The notes under the pieces: model-generated
What the model was told of the DNA's origin: nothing
Database searches by the model: none
Seen by the model: only the letters and a program-made list of their open reading frames with translations
Shown here: positions 51,009 through 59,735 of the stretch, one piece after another
Position numbering within the stretch: the stretch's first letter is position 1
How the letters are laid out: every line of letters begins with the position of its first letter
From: HRBIN30 sp964534275
GTDB taxonomy: Bacteria; Desulfobacterota; Binatia; HRBIN30
Direction of reading: 5' to 3'
DNA length: 64,000 nt
Assembly: GCA_964534275.1 (NCBI GenBank)
Contig: CAZHQG010000002.1
Coordinates: 1 to 64,000, forward strand
Program-made: the position numbers and the translations under genes

Positions 51009-51782
51009 ATGAGCGAGGTTACGCAGGCAAAGCATGCACGGCTACGCCGTAAGGTCGTGGTGGCACTTCCGGCTTATAACGAGGAGCCGAATCTCCCGGC
51101 TTTGCTGGAAGCGATTCGCGACGCGTTGGAGCCTCCAGGCGTCCCGTATCAAGTGATCGTCGTCGACGATGGGAGCACGGATGCTACCGCGAGCATTGCA
51201 CGCCGGTACGCTGAGGAAATGCCGTTGATGCTCGTGCAGCACGAGCGGAATCAGGGGCTCGGAGCTACGCTGCGTGACGGCCTGCGCGCGGCGCTGGAAC
51301 ACAGCTCGCCACGCGATGTGATTGTTACCATGGACGCGGATGCCACGCATCCGCCGGGGCTGATTTTGCGCATGCTTCAACACATCGAGGAAGGGTTCGA
51401 CGTCGTGATCGCTTCCCGTTTTCAACCCGGCGCCCGAGTGCTTGGAGTATCCCCATTGCGCCGCCTGATGACGCGGGGGGCATCTCTGCTCCTACGCGCG
51501 TTGTTTCCCATGGGGGTGCGGGACTTCACTTGCGGCTACCGGGCTTATCGCGCGTCCGTGGTCGAGGCTGCATTTCGTCACTACGGTGACGACTTCATCG
51601 ACCAAGCGGGGTTTCAGTGCATGCTGGATGTTCTCCTGAAGCTCCGCCGGTTCGGTTTGGTCATGGGCGAAGTGCCGATGGTACTGCGCTATGACCAAAA
51701 AGGCGGGGCGAGCAAGATGCGAGTGTGGCACACTGCGTGGGCCAGTTTGCGACTCATTTTGCGTCGCCGACTCGAACGCTGA
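51009..51782 (+). CDS. GT2 glycosyltransferase, soluble DPM1-like
   Basis: A 257-residue GT2 enzyme without C-terminal membrane helices. KVVVALPAYNEEPNLPALLEAI, VIVVDDGSTDATASIA and DVIVTMDADATHPPGLILRML give the GT-A fold and the metal site. DFTCGYRAYRASVVEAA and GEVPMVLRYDQKGGASKM match dolichyl/polyprenyl-phosphate mannose synthases. It probably makes a polyprenyl-phosphate hexose for a nearby GT39 protein. The frame extends to 50829, but the ATG at 51009 precedes the homology. It is divergent from the LamG gene. Confidence 0.82.
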   Translation: MSEVTQAKHARLRRKVVVALPAYNEEPNLPALLEAIRDALEPPGVPYQVIVVDDGSTDATASIARRYAEEMPLMLVQHERNQGLGATLRDGLRAALEHSSPRDVIVTMDADATHPPGLILRMLQHIEEGFDVVIASRFQPGARVLGVSPLRRLMTRGASLLLRALFPMGVRDFTCGYRAYRASVVEAAFRHYGDDFIDQAGFQCMLDVLLKLRRFGLVMGEVPMVLRYDQKGGASKMRVWHTAWASLRLILRRRLER

Positions 51783-52065
51783 ACAACCTCGGGCAAGCCC
51801 GCTCCCGGGAGACAGAACTTCGCAAAGAGTTTCTGGGACATTTGGGAATTCCCGTCCAGTTGAAGCGTGTTGCGAAGCCACAGCTCTCAGCCGTGGCGGA
51901 ATTTCCGGGCAAGCAAGCTTCGGTGTTCTTGTTCGCTCGCTCTGTGCTTATGCTTTTGGATGCGCCAACAACTGCCCGCACGGCGGCGTTGATCTTTTCG
52001 GTTCCTGCAGGCGCCGGAAGGATCGCGACGCTGGGTTCATGCAGGCCTGAGTCTCGTGGCGTCTC
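51783..52065. other. Convergent gap after the GT2 gene
   Basis: About 280 bp between two converging genes. No gene, terminator or repeat core was recognised on either strand. Confidence 0.35.
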
Positions 52066-53178
52066 TCACTCGACCCGCAGTCGAGGCCGGGTGTGCCCCT
52101 GGACCTCGGCAAGGTTCACCTCTCTTCCTTCGTACGCTGCAAGATGTGCAGCAATTGCAAAGCGGAGAGTAGCGTGCGCCTCTTCTCGGCCCTGAGCTGC
52201 TTGGCGGCCTTCGATCAGTGCATCGACAAAGTCGGCGATGCCTAAGGAAAAACTGTCTGCCCAGTCGCTCGGAAGGTCGTGGAACGCGTGCGTCTCGCCG
52301 TCACGGTACAGCACCAATGGGGGCTCTTCCAGCAACTTGCCGGTGCAACGGTTTACCCAGAGGATCCCTTCGCTGCCGTGAAGTTCGATGCGGTCGTCGC
52401 TGGCGTAATACCGGGAGCGCACGCGCATGCCAATCGACGCAATCACTTCCCAGCTTCCGTACTTTGGGACGCCAGCATATTTCCAGGTTACGAGCGCAGG
52501 TCCGTCGTACAGCGCATCGTCGCCAAAACGGTTCACGTGAATCCACGCGTGTACACGCTCGATTGGCTCGCGGAAGAAAAACCGTGCCATGTTGTAGCAG
52601 TGGTAGCCATGATCGAAACAGGTCGGGCCACCGCCACAAGTGGTGGGGTCCATGCGCCAAGACTGCGACCGTTGCGGTACTGCCCAGCCATCTTCTGGGC
52701 GGCCAGCAGCCGTTTTGATGCGCACGGAGAGCGGTTCCCCGATGGCACCTTCCGCCACGAGTTTTCGGGCTTTCTGATGCGGCGGGTAGTACATGAAGTT
52801 TTCGAACACGCGTAGTTGGCGCCCGGCGGCCTGGGCAGCATCGAAAATCTCATCGAGTTCGTCGAGTGTGAACACCGGTGGCTTTTGCAGGGAGACGTGT
52901 TTTCCGGCGGCGAGTGCAGCCAACGTCACCGTGCGGTGCAAGTGGTGCGGCACGAGCACGTCTACAGCATCGATGGTGTCGTCCTCGAGCAGTTCCTCGT
53001 AGTCGCGAAACGCTTTCGCCACTCCCCACTCTTTTTGGCGGCGTTCGAGCAGGACGGCATCGGTGTCGCAAATAGCCCTTATCTCGGCTCGGGGGTGCGC
53101 GAGATACGCTGCCGCGTGCAGGGAGGAGATTTGACCGCACCCGATGATTCCAACGCGCACTTTTTCGGGAGCTCCCAT
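52066..53178 (-). CDS. Gfo/Idh/MocA-family oxidoreductase
   Basis: A 370-residue dehydrogenase. VRVGIIGCGQISSLHAAAYLAHP binds NAD(P). VDVLVPHHLHRTVTLAALAAGKHVSLQKPPVFTLDELDEI places the catalytic Lys, but the usual EKP reads QKP. FENFMYYPPHQKARKLV and TCFDHGYHCYNMARFF supply sugar-site residues, and the C-terminal beta-sheet domain is complete. It is not closely similar to the smaller family member at 37533. It lies downstream of the GT39/GT2 pair on the same strand, separated by 265 bp. A role in nucleotide-sugar or inositol-type metabolism is likely; the substrate is unknown. Confidence 0.82.
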   Translation of the reverse strand: MGAPEKVRVGIIGCGQISSLHAAAYLAHPRAEIRAICDTDAVLLERRQKEWGVAKAFRDYEELLEDDTIDAVDVLVPHHLHRTVTLAALAAGKHVSLQKPPVFTLDELDEIFDAAQAAGRQLRVFENFMYYPPHQKARKLVAEGAIGEPLSVRIKTAAGRPEDGWAVPQRSQSWRMDPTTCGGGPTCFDHGYHCYNMARFFFREPIERVHAWIHVNRFGDDALYDGPALVTWKYAGVPKYGSWEVIASIGMRVRSRYYASDDRIELHGSEGILWVNRCTGKLLEEPPLVLYRDGETHAFHDLPSDWADSFSLGIADFVDALIEGRQAAQGREEAHATLRFAIAAHLAAYEGREVNLAEVQGHTRPRLRVE

Positions 53179-53443
53179 GACGCCGACCTTACTGGAGGGG
53201 AACGGGAGTGAAAAGCGAGGGGCTCGAGAAATAGCCCGCCGGCAGAGTAGCTAACGGATTCCGTAGCCGGCAGCGGAGGAAACTTCTCGGCCCGTACGTT
53301 GCAGGATCAGTTTCAGCAACTTCCGGACACTCACGAAACCTTCCGATGATTTCCTCGATGTCGAAGCAAGCTACGGTTTGGCAGCGCAGGAGTCCCTGAA
53401 CACAGTGGTGATCGATGGATGTCCTGCGTGCCGAGCGCAGTCG
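53179..53443. repeat. Gap with a single core-word repeat copy (cluster H)
   Basis: The plus-oriented core GGACACTCACGA at 53325-53336 is preceded by AGTTTCAGCAACTTCC. The word (TTTCAGCAACTT) resembles part of cluster A. Nothing else recognisable lies in the 265-bp gap. Confidence 0.5.
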
Positions 53444-56098
53444 TCAACGCGACTCGGTGCTTTTTTCCCAGCCGGTTTCCCCCGTACCCAAGGCCTCCTC
53501 AGGGGTGATGGCGTTGTGGCCAGCGGTGTCGCGATAGCCCTTCACCATGAACCAACCGGCATCGTCTCCACCTGTGGGGGTGATGCGGAGTTCCAGCGGT
53601 TCTCCAGCGCGAGTGGCTTCGGCGGGAACTTCGATGAAGAGCAGGCCGGAGCGCCCAGCGACGGCTTGTCGGAAGAGGAAACTCATCCGATAGCCTCCCG
53701 CCGTCCAGGTTTGGTTTTCGAAGTCAGGGCTCAACTGAAACTTGAGAACGTACCTCCCGTCGACGTAGAGTTCTCCGTTGAACGGCACTTCCGAGAAGGA
53801 CGCGGTGAGCACCGCCACTGTGCGCTTCTTGGCGGGCAGCGGAGCCGTGAGCCAAACCACCTCGCCCTCTGGGTCGCGGACATAAGCCCACCACGACTCC
53901 GTCCCACCTCGGTAGTCCGGGTAGGGATTCTGGGTGTGGCGGAACCGCACAATCCGATCGAACCCCTCGACAATTTGGATGTCCTCAGGCTTCCGCGTTG
54001 TGGGTGGTGGAGGAGGAGCGGGTTTTGTCGTCGGCACCTCGGCAACGGCGGTAATGCCAGGAACGTCGTTTCCAGCTTCGTCCGTAATGCGTGCAACAAA
54101 GTACCAGTCGCCAACGCTCTCGCAGCTTTGCACGAGAAGCACGTTTTCACCGGAGCGCAACCGCACCGCCTTGCGCTGGGTGGACGGGCCAAGCACGATG
54201 GGAATGCGAGTCAACAGTTCGCCATTGAGCCAGACACGTGCAATGTCACCTCCGCCGCTGAGCTCCAAAAATACGTCTTGGGCGCGATCGGAGCGCACCG
54301 TGGTCAAGGCGTAGGCGCAAACCTCTTCGGGGTTCCCAGGATGCAAAGGATCGGACCCCGCGTAAAAGGAATTCAAGTCGACCCGGACGTTCCGTTGGTA
54401 AATGGGCCGCCAGTATGTGTCGCCAAAAGCACCCCGCACCCGATCCTTCGTAATGTTGATCGGGTCGATAAAATCGCGCCGGATGCCGTTGCCATCGGCG
54501 TTGTCGAAGAGGCCGAGCGTGAGCCACTGGGTGAGAAACATTTTACGGGCCCGAACCTCGGCAATCACGAACTCTTTTTGCCCGCCGGGCGCGACGATTT
54601 CTTTGAGAATCGTGTAGTCGCTGAAAAAGGCGAGATCCGATTCTCGCAACTGGTACAAAATCGGCCCGTCAATGGTGTATTCGGAGTAAAATGCCGGGTC
54701 GGCAATCAGGTAGCCGATGTCGCGCGTGCGAATGTAGTACAAGGGGTCCACGCGATTGTAGAACAGGGGAAAAATTTGGGGTTGGTTGACCTCGGTGGCA
54801 GTCAGCATCAGCCGCTGATACTTGGGCCTTAGTGGCTCCATGAAATAGATCGAATCCCGATACCCGTATTGGAACCCGCCGTAAGTCGGAGCCGAATACT
54901 TGGGGTACTCGTTCAAGTAAAACGTGTAGTAACGGTGGGCTTGTTGTCCGAGGTAATAGGCAACGACGACGATGCCGGCGGCCTGTACGGCACGAACCAA
55001 GGGCTTCCATCGGAGGATGTTCGCTGCCCACAGAGCGGTGGCCAACCCTAAGCCGGTCAGCAAGCAAAATGCGGGTGCCCCGATGAAGGCGCGAGTGGCA
55101 GACGGGATCTCGGTCAAAAGCGCCGCTCCGGTTGGATAGACCGCGAGCCACCACAGCCAGAGCTTGCTGAAACGATCTCGCCGCAAAAGTGCCGCAACCA
55201 GGCCGAGCAACAAAAACGGCATGTATACGGGCAGCAGTTCGCCGAACTCGCGCACCGAGTGCCGCGTGATCGGGTCGCCGTGTTGGAATAAAAATCGCTT
55301 GTCGAAAAACGCTTTGTAGTGCGTCCAGTATCGTTCCGCCTGGGGCAGCCAGGGGGCGTGCCAGTCAAACGCGGTGGTGCGCTGTACGTAAATCGTGCCT
55401 TGCGGGTTGCGCTGGTAGAAGACGACCAACGGGGCGATCGTGACGACCCCAACGACGATGGCGAGCAGAGTCTCACGCCAGCGACGCAGCAGTTCCGGGA
55501 GGTACAAGACCCCGAACCCGAGCAAAAACAGGGGTACCACCACCGCTGAGATCGCGTAGTTGTACGGGCACGCAGCGCAGAAAAACGCTGCCCACGGTAA
55601 GGTGCGCCGGCCCTTCGCGTACAAGATCAGCAGCCACACCGCCATCCCGAAGAGGAACGCAAACGGGGTCATCTCGAAAGCGATGCGGCTCATGTGCAAG
55701 TGCCACGGAGCCAGAGCGAGAAAAACCGCGGAGAACAGGCCTACCCACGGATTGAAGAGTTCTTTGCCAATGAGGTAGACGACGCCAATCGAGAGAACGC
55801 CGTAAAAGGCTGCGGGAAGTCGTGTAGAAAACTCGTCGAGGCCGAACAGTTTCACCGCCAGCGCGGTGGAGTAAATGTAAACGGTGTTCTTGTACCCGCC
55901 AAACGACCACACGAGCAGGGGGAGAAACTTGCCGTTCTCGTCGTAGCCGCTGGTGGCGATTGCGTAACCGTTGTACCCGAACGCTGCCTCGTCACAAAAC
56001 AGCCCTGCGGGGACCTCATCGAGGCGGTACAACCGCAGCCACGCTGCTCCTAGAAGTACGATCGCAAGAGCAAGCCGCCACCGCCACTTCGCCGACAT
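53444..56098 (-). CDS. Large GT39-like membrane glycosyltransferase with C-terminal beta domains
   Basis: An 884-residue protein. Signal-anchor helix (LALAIVLLGAAWLRL), then LYRLDEVPAGLFCDEAAFGYNGYAI, the GT39/PMT first loop with Asp-Glu. Further blocks (LAPWHLHMSRIAFEMTPFAFLFGMAVWLL) and about ten hydrophobic segments run to about residue 400. From about 400 the chain is extracytoplasmic. A globular part is followed near 590-700 by a jelly-roll-like domain (VFLELSGGGDIARVWLNGELL; ENVLLVQSCESVGDWYFVARITDE). A Pro-rich linker (PTTKPAPPPPPTTRKP) and a final beta domain end the chain. It starts 19 bp after the GT2 upstream, its probable donor-maker. Confidence 0.75.
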   Translation of the reverse strand: MSAKWRWRLALAIVLLGAAWLRLYRLDEVPAGLFCDEAAFGYNGYAIATSGYDENGKFLPLLVWSFGGYKNTVYIYSTALAVKLFGLDEFSTRLPAAFYGVLSIGVVYLIGKELFNPWVGLFSAVFLALAPWHLHMSRIAFEMTPFAFLFGMAVWLLILYAKGRRTLPWAAFFCAACPYNYAISAVVVPLFLLGFGVLYLPELLRRWRETLLAIVVGVVTIAPLVVFYQRNPQGTIYVQRTTAFDWHAPWLPQAERYWTHYKAFFDKRFLFQHGDPITRHSVREFGELLPVYMPFLLLGLVAALLRRDRFSKLWLWWLAVYPTGAALLTEIPSATRAFIGAPAFCLLTGLGLATALWAANILRWKPLVRAVQAAGIVVVAYYLGQQAHRYYTFYLNEYPKYSAPTYGGFQYGYRDSIYFMEPLRPKYQRLMLTATEVNQPQIFPLFYNRVDPLYYIRTRDIGYLIADPAFYSEYTIDGPILYQLRESDLAFFSDYTILKEIVAPGGQKEFVIAEVRARKMFLTQWLTLGLFDNADGNGIRRDFIDPINITKDRVRGAFGDTYWRPIYQRNVRVDLNSFYAGSDPLHPGNPEEVCAYALTTVRSDRAQDVFLELSGGGDIARVWLNGELLTRIPIVLGPSTQRKAVRLRSGENVLLVQSCESVGDWYFVARITDEAGNDVPGITAVAEVPTTKPAPPPPPTTRKPEDIQIVEGFDRIVRFRHTQNPYPDYRGGTESWWAYVRDPEGEVVWLTAPLPAKKRTVAVLTASFSEVPFNGELYVDGRYVLKFQLSPDFENQTWTAGGYRMSFLFRQAVAGRSGLLFIEVPAEATRAGEPLELRITPTGGDDAGWFMVKGYRDTAGHNAITPEEALGTGETGWEKSTESR

Positions 56099-56117
56099 CG
56101 TTGCCCTTTTCCGCCTG

Positions 56118-56876
56118 CTACCGGAGAGTTGGAGGCGTGGTGGTTTCAGGTGCGCTTACGGCGACGGCACGCATAGCCCGAATCCGTTTGCGGATGCGCC
56201 ACACCTCCAAGTATGCCTCCAATCCTCGCCAAAGGCTCACGGTGGAATCGGGTACGTTTGCCCACACCACCGGAACTTCTGCAACACGCCGCCCCAACGC
56301 CAATGCGACCGCGAGCAATTCGACATCGAAGGCGAACCGGTCCACAACAAGTGTTTCCCACACAGGGGCGAGACGTTCACGCACGAACAGTTTGAACCCG
56401 CACTGCGTATCCGCAAAAGGCAAGCCGGTTGCCCACCGGACCCAGCGGTTGAACAGCTTACCGGCACGGTCGCGCAAGAGGCTTTGCCGCCGGTGCACTT
56501 GGGAGCCTGGCAAAGCGCGGCTGCCAATCGCCAAGTCGAATCCACGTTCCAGCGCATGAGCCAGCTTCGGGAACTCTTCGATCGGAGTAGAAAGGTCGGC
56601 GTCGGTGACCAGCACCCACTCGCCTTTTGCTTGCAGCGCGCCGCGGCGCACCGCATAGCCTTTGCCGCGGTTGGGGCGGTAGCTGTCGATGCGAAGCTGG
56701 GGGCGTGAGCCAAAGCGTTCCTGGACCACGCTCACAGTTGCGTCATCGCTTCCGTCGTCCACCACGAGTACCTCGTACTCGAGACCTTGTGCATCGAGGT
56801 AGGAGAAAATGCGATCGAGCGAGGGCAAAATGCGGCGTGCTTCGTTGAATGCGGGGACGACAACGGACAGCTTCAT
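56118..56876 (-). CDS. GT2 polyprenyl-phosphate glucosyltransferase-like
   Basis: A 252-residue GT2 enzyme of the dolichyl-phosphate beta-glucosyltransferase type. KLSVVVPAFNEARRILPSLDRI, VLVVDDGSDDATVSVV and WVLVTDADLSTPIEEFPKL hold the metal motif. IGSRALPGSQVHRRQSLLRDRAGKLFN and FADTQCGFKLFVRE are characteristic of this subgroup. No membrane segments are seen. It reads into the large GT39-like gene 19 bp downstream, a natural donor-transferase pair. It is divergent from the NHL-bearing GT39 gene, with 88 bp between the starts. Confidence 0.85.
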   Translation of the reverse strand: MKLSVVVPAFNEARRILPSLDRIFSYLDAQGLEYEVLVVDDGSDDATVSVVQERFGSRPQLRIDSYRPNRGKGYAVRRGALQAKGEWVLVTDADLSTPIEEFPKLAHALERGFDLAIGSRALPGSQVHRRQSLLRDRAGKLFNRWVRWATGLPFADTQCGFKLFVRERLAPVWETLVVDRFAFDVELLAVALALGRRVAEVPVVWANVPDSTVSLWRGLEAYLEVWRIRKRIRAMRAVAVSAPETTTPPTLR

Positions 56877-56895
56877 GCCGTGCGCGGTTGGTTAG

Positions 56896-56922
56896 TTGAC
56901 AACTTCACGAGTGGCATATACA
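56896..56922 (+). promoter_or_regulatory. Candidate sigma-70-type promoter
   Basis: TTGACA (56896-56901) matches the -35 consensus exactly. TATACA (56917-56922) matches the -10 element at five of six positions, but the spacer is 15 bp, shorter than ideal. Transcription would begin near 56929, inside the inverted repeat that follows. Confidence 0.4.
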
Positions 56923-56964
56923 CGACTGCGACTCTGCCCGGTGCCCGAGCAGAGTCGCAGTCGT
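56922..56964 (+). promoter_or_regulatory. Perfect 16-bp inverted repeat abutting a start codon
   Basis: ACGACTGCGACTCTGC (56922-56937) and GCAGAGTCGCAGTCGT (56949-56964) are exact reverse complements around an 11-base loop. The right arm ends on the base before the ATG of the NHL-bearing GT39 gene. In DNA it could be an operator overlapping the transcription start. In RNA it would form a very stable hairpin over the ribosome site. Confidence 0.8.
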
Positions 56965-59718
56965 ATGGCAGAGAGAGCAGTCATTCGCAACCAGTCGAAC
57001 CAGCGGGAGGCGCTGCCTGCGCCGGCCGCCACGGATTGGTGGAACCAGCCGATGCTGGGCCCGTACACTCGGTGGCAATGCCTGGCAACGGCAGTGTTCC
57101 TGATTGCCGTGGTTAATCGGCTGCTGTGGCTTGGAGAGCGGCCTTTCCACCACGACGAGTCCATCCATGCTTTCTTTTCCTGGAAGATCGTCGATGAAGG
57201 GATCTCGCACTACAAGTACGATCCAGTCTACCACGGCCCGGTGCTGTATTACGCGTCTGCGTTGGTCATGTGGCTGTTCGGCGACTCGGACTTTACTGCA
57301 CGACTTAGTGCGGTTTTGTTCGGTCTAGGCATCCTTGCATTTGCCTGGCCGTTGCGGCGCTGGATCGGGTCGACAGCCGCCTTTGCGTTTTTGCTTCTGT
57401 TTACCTTTTCTCCGGCGCTCACGTACTTCACGCGTTTTCTACGGCACGACGTGTACGTCGGTCTCGGCAACATCATGGCAATTTATTTCGCCTTCCGCTT
57501 TGGGGAAACGCGGCGCGATCGGTACTTGTATCTTTCTGCTCTCGGGCTTGCGATCGCCTTTTGCAACAAAGAAGACATGTACGCACTGATCCCCGTGAGC
57601 CTCCTGAGCCTCGTGCTGATGCTCGTGTGGGAAGTGTTGTATGCCCCGCAATGGCGCCCCCAGCTTGCGGCCGCGTGGGCAGAAACCAAAGGCTTGTTGG
57701 TGGACAAGTGGGTGCCCGTTGTGGGGAGCGCGGTACTGTTTCTCGTAGTCTCTTTGACCTTTTACACTTCCTTTTTTACGCATCCTGAGAATTGGAACCC
57801 GGTGACTCCGGCTCTGACGTATTGGTGGGGCCAACACCAGATCAAACGCATCGGCGGTCCGTGGTGGTATTACTTCCCCCAACTCGTTTCGTACGAGTTC
57901 TTGATCTTTTTCCCGGCGTTGTTCTTGTTACTTCGCCCGCTAGCGGCCCCGCGGCTCAACGAACGCCCGAGCACGAAAGTCTTTTTTTACCTCACCGTCG
58001 CGACCTTCGCGGTGTTCGTCGGCTGGTGTTTTTACGATTGGCACCAGGCTGGGATCGTCATCTTGGTGCCGCTCGCGTTTGCGGGCCTGACCGTGATGCA
58101 GCGTTGGCTGCCGAGCCGCTTTGTACGGTTCATGGTGATTTACACCCTGGGCTGCGTTGGTTTTTACTCCTGGGCGCAAGAGAAAGTTCCGTGGCTGCTG
58201 TTCCCGATTTTAATGCCGATGTCGGTGTTGGCTGCGGTCTGGTATCGCGACCGCATCGATGAAGGCATGCTGCGGAAGCCAGTGGCGGCACTTGCGACAG
58301 CCGGCTTGTCCGCCCTCACAATTTGGATTCTGATTGCGAGCAACTACCTGTACGGCGCGCCTCGGCCGGCGGAGGCGCCTGGACCGCGGACGGCCGAGCT
58401 TTTGGCGTACGTGCAGTCGACCTACGATATTCACATGGTGATGGAAAAGATCGAGGAGGTCGGCCGCAAGCTCGGGACCGGTACGAAGACCCGACTACAG
58501 GTCTCGGGCAACGCGACGTGGCCGTTGAGCTGGTATCTTCGGCACTATCCGGTCAACTGGGCTGCGGATGTGCGAAAGGTCGACACACCCGTGGTGATCG
58601 TGGACAAGGAGGTACAACAAAACTTCGATAAGGCGCTGCTGGACCGCTACGAGAAAATCCCCTTCGCGATCCGGGGATGGTGGGAGCCGGATTGGTCGAA
58701 AATGAACACGGTCACGTTGGCGCGCTGGTTGTTTACGCGACAGGCGTGGAGCCCGGTGGGCTCGAGCGACGCGGTCATGTACGTGCTGAAAGATCTCGCT
58801 CCGGGTGCGGAAATCCCAGTGATTGCCGTGAATCCTCCCCCAGCGCCACGACCTTACACCATGCAACCGTCCTTGGAAAAGCCCGCGGCAGTGTGGGGGA
58901 AAAAGGGTAGCGGTACGGGAGAGTTCAACGAACCGCGGGGACTGGCCGTGGATGCTCGCGGCTTTGTTTATGTGGTGGACAGCAAGAATCACCGCATCCA
59001 GAAATGGGCACCCGAGGGCCAGGTTTTGAAAACCTGGGGCAAGGAGGGACAAGGTCCCGGCGAATTCAAAGACCCTTGTGGTGTGGCAGTAGGCCCGGAT
59101 GGATCGGTATACGTTGCCGATACGTGGAACCACCGGATTCAGAAGTTCACCTCGGAGGGGAAGTTCCTTGCGGAGTGGGTCGAGCAAACCTCGGGCTTCT
59201 GGGGGCCACGCGGAATCGCGGTGGCTCCGGATGGCAGCGCGGTGTTTGTCACGGACACAGGAAACAAGCGGGTCGTGAAATTCGATCCCAACGGTCACCA
59301 ATTACTCCAGTGGGGGAAAGAGGGGTCGCGGCCCGGGGAGTTTATCGAACCGGTGGGGCTGGCCTTCAATCAAGAGGGAGAATTGTACGTTGCAGATACG
59401 GGCAACCGGCGCGTTCAGGTGTTCCGGCAAGACGGGACCTTTGTCCGCGAACATCCTGTGTCGGGGTGGGAAGAGTTTTACACCGAGCCGTACATCGCGC
59501 TCCTCGGTGAGGATTTGATTGCGACGGACTCGTTCAACCATCGGGTTGCTCGCTACAACAAGGTTGGAGCCCTCGTGTATGTGTGGGGAAAAACCGGTGC
59601 GGGGCCGGGAGAATTCAACCGCCCGATTGGTGTCGCAGTGGATGCAGACGGGGCGGTGTACATCTCCGATACGATGAACCACCGCATCCAGAAGTTCGTG
59701 ATCGGCCCGGCGCAGTAG
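56965..59718 (+). CDS. TIGR03663-like GT39 membrane protein fused to an NHL beta-propeller
   Basis: A 917-residue protein. TRWQCLATAVFLIAVVNRLLWLGERPFHHDESIHAFFSWKI is the GT39/TIGR03663 start, with the His-His-Asp-Glu loop. YDPVYHGPVLYYASALVMWLFG and SPALTYFTRFLRHDVYVGLGN are hallmark blocks of that family (Agl23-like proteins in archaea). Hydrophobic segments end near residue 470. From about residue 637 there are six NHL repeats of about 45 residues each (WGKKGSGTGEFNEPRGLAVD, then VYVADTWNHRIQKF and similar), forming a complete propeller. No ribosome site is visible because the hairpin occupies the position. Frames upstream of the ATG have no homology. Confidence 0.82.
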   Translation: MAERAVIRNQSNQREALPAPAATDWWNQPMLGPYTRWQCLATAVFLIAVVNRLLWLGERPFHHDESIHAFFSWKIVDEGISHYKYDPVYHGPVLYYASALVMWLFGDSDFTARLSAVLFGLGILAFAWPLRRWIGSTAAFAFLLLFTFSPALTYFTRFLRHDVYVGLGNIMAIYFAFRFGETRRDRYLYLSALGLAIAFCNKEDMYALIPVSLLSLVLMLVWEVLYAPQWRPQLAAAWAETKGLLVDKWVPVVGSAVLFLVVSLTFYTSFFTHPENWNPVTPALTYWWGQHQIKRIGGPWWYYFPQLVSYEFLIFFPALFLLLRPLAAPRLNERPSTKVFFYLTVATFAVFVGWCFYDWHQAGIVILVPLAFAGLTVMQRWLPSRFVRFMVIYTLGCVGFYSWAQEKVPWLLFPILMPMSVLAAVWYRDRIDEGMLRKPVAALATAGLSALTIWILIASNYLYGAPRPAEAPGPRTAELLAYVQSTYDIHMVMEKIEEVGRKLGTGTKTRLQVSGNATWPLSWYLRHYPVNWAADVRKVDTPVVIVDKEVQQNFDKALLDRYEKIPFAIRGWWEPDWSKMNTVTLARWLFTRQAWSPVGSSDAVMYVLKDLAPGAEIPVIAVNPPPAPRPYTMQPSLEKPAAVWGKKGSGTGEFNEPRGLAVDARGFVYVVDSKNHRIQKWAPEGQVLKTWGKEGQGPGEFKDPCGVAVGPDGSVYVADTWNHRIQKFTSEGKFLAEWVEQTSGFWGPRGIAVAPDGSAVFVTDTGNKRVVKFDPNGHQLLQWGKEGSRPGEFIEPVGLAFNQEGELYVADTGNRRVQVFRQDGTFVREHPVSGWEEFYTEPYIALLGEDLIATDSFNHRVARYNKVGALVYVWGKTGAGPGEFNRPIGVAVDADGAVYISDTMNHRIQKFVIGPAQ

Positions 59719-59735
59719 CGGATCTACGGTTCAGC

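Noticed and set aside
53378..54832. 484-codon plus-strand open frame opposite the 884-residue GT39 gene
   Set aside because: It is the mirror frame of a GC-rich gene with recognisable membrane and beta-domain features on the minus strand, and has no family features of its own.
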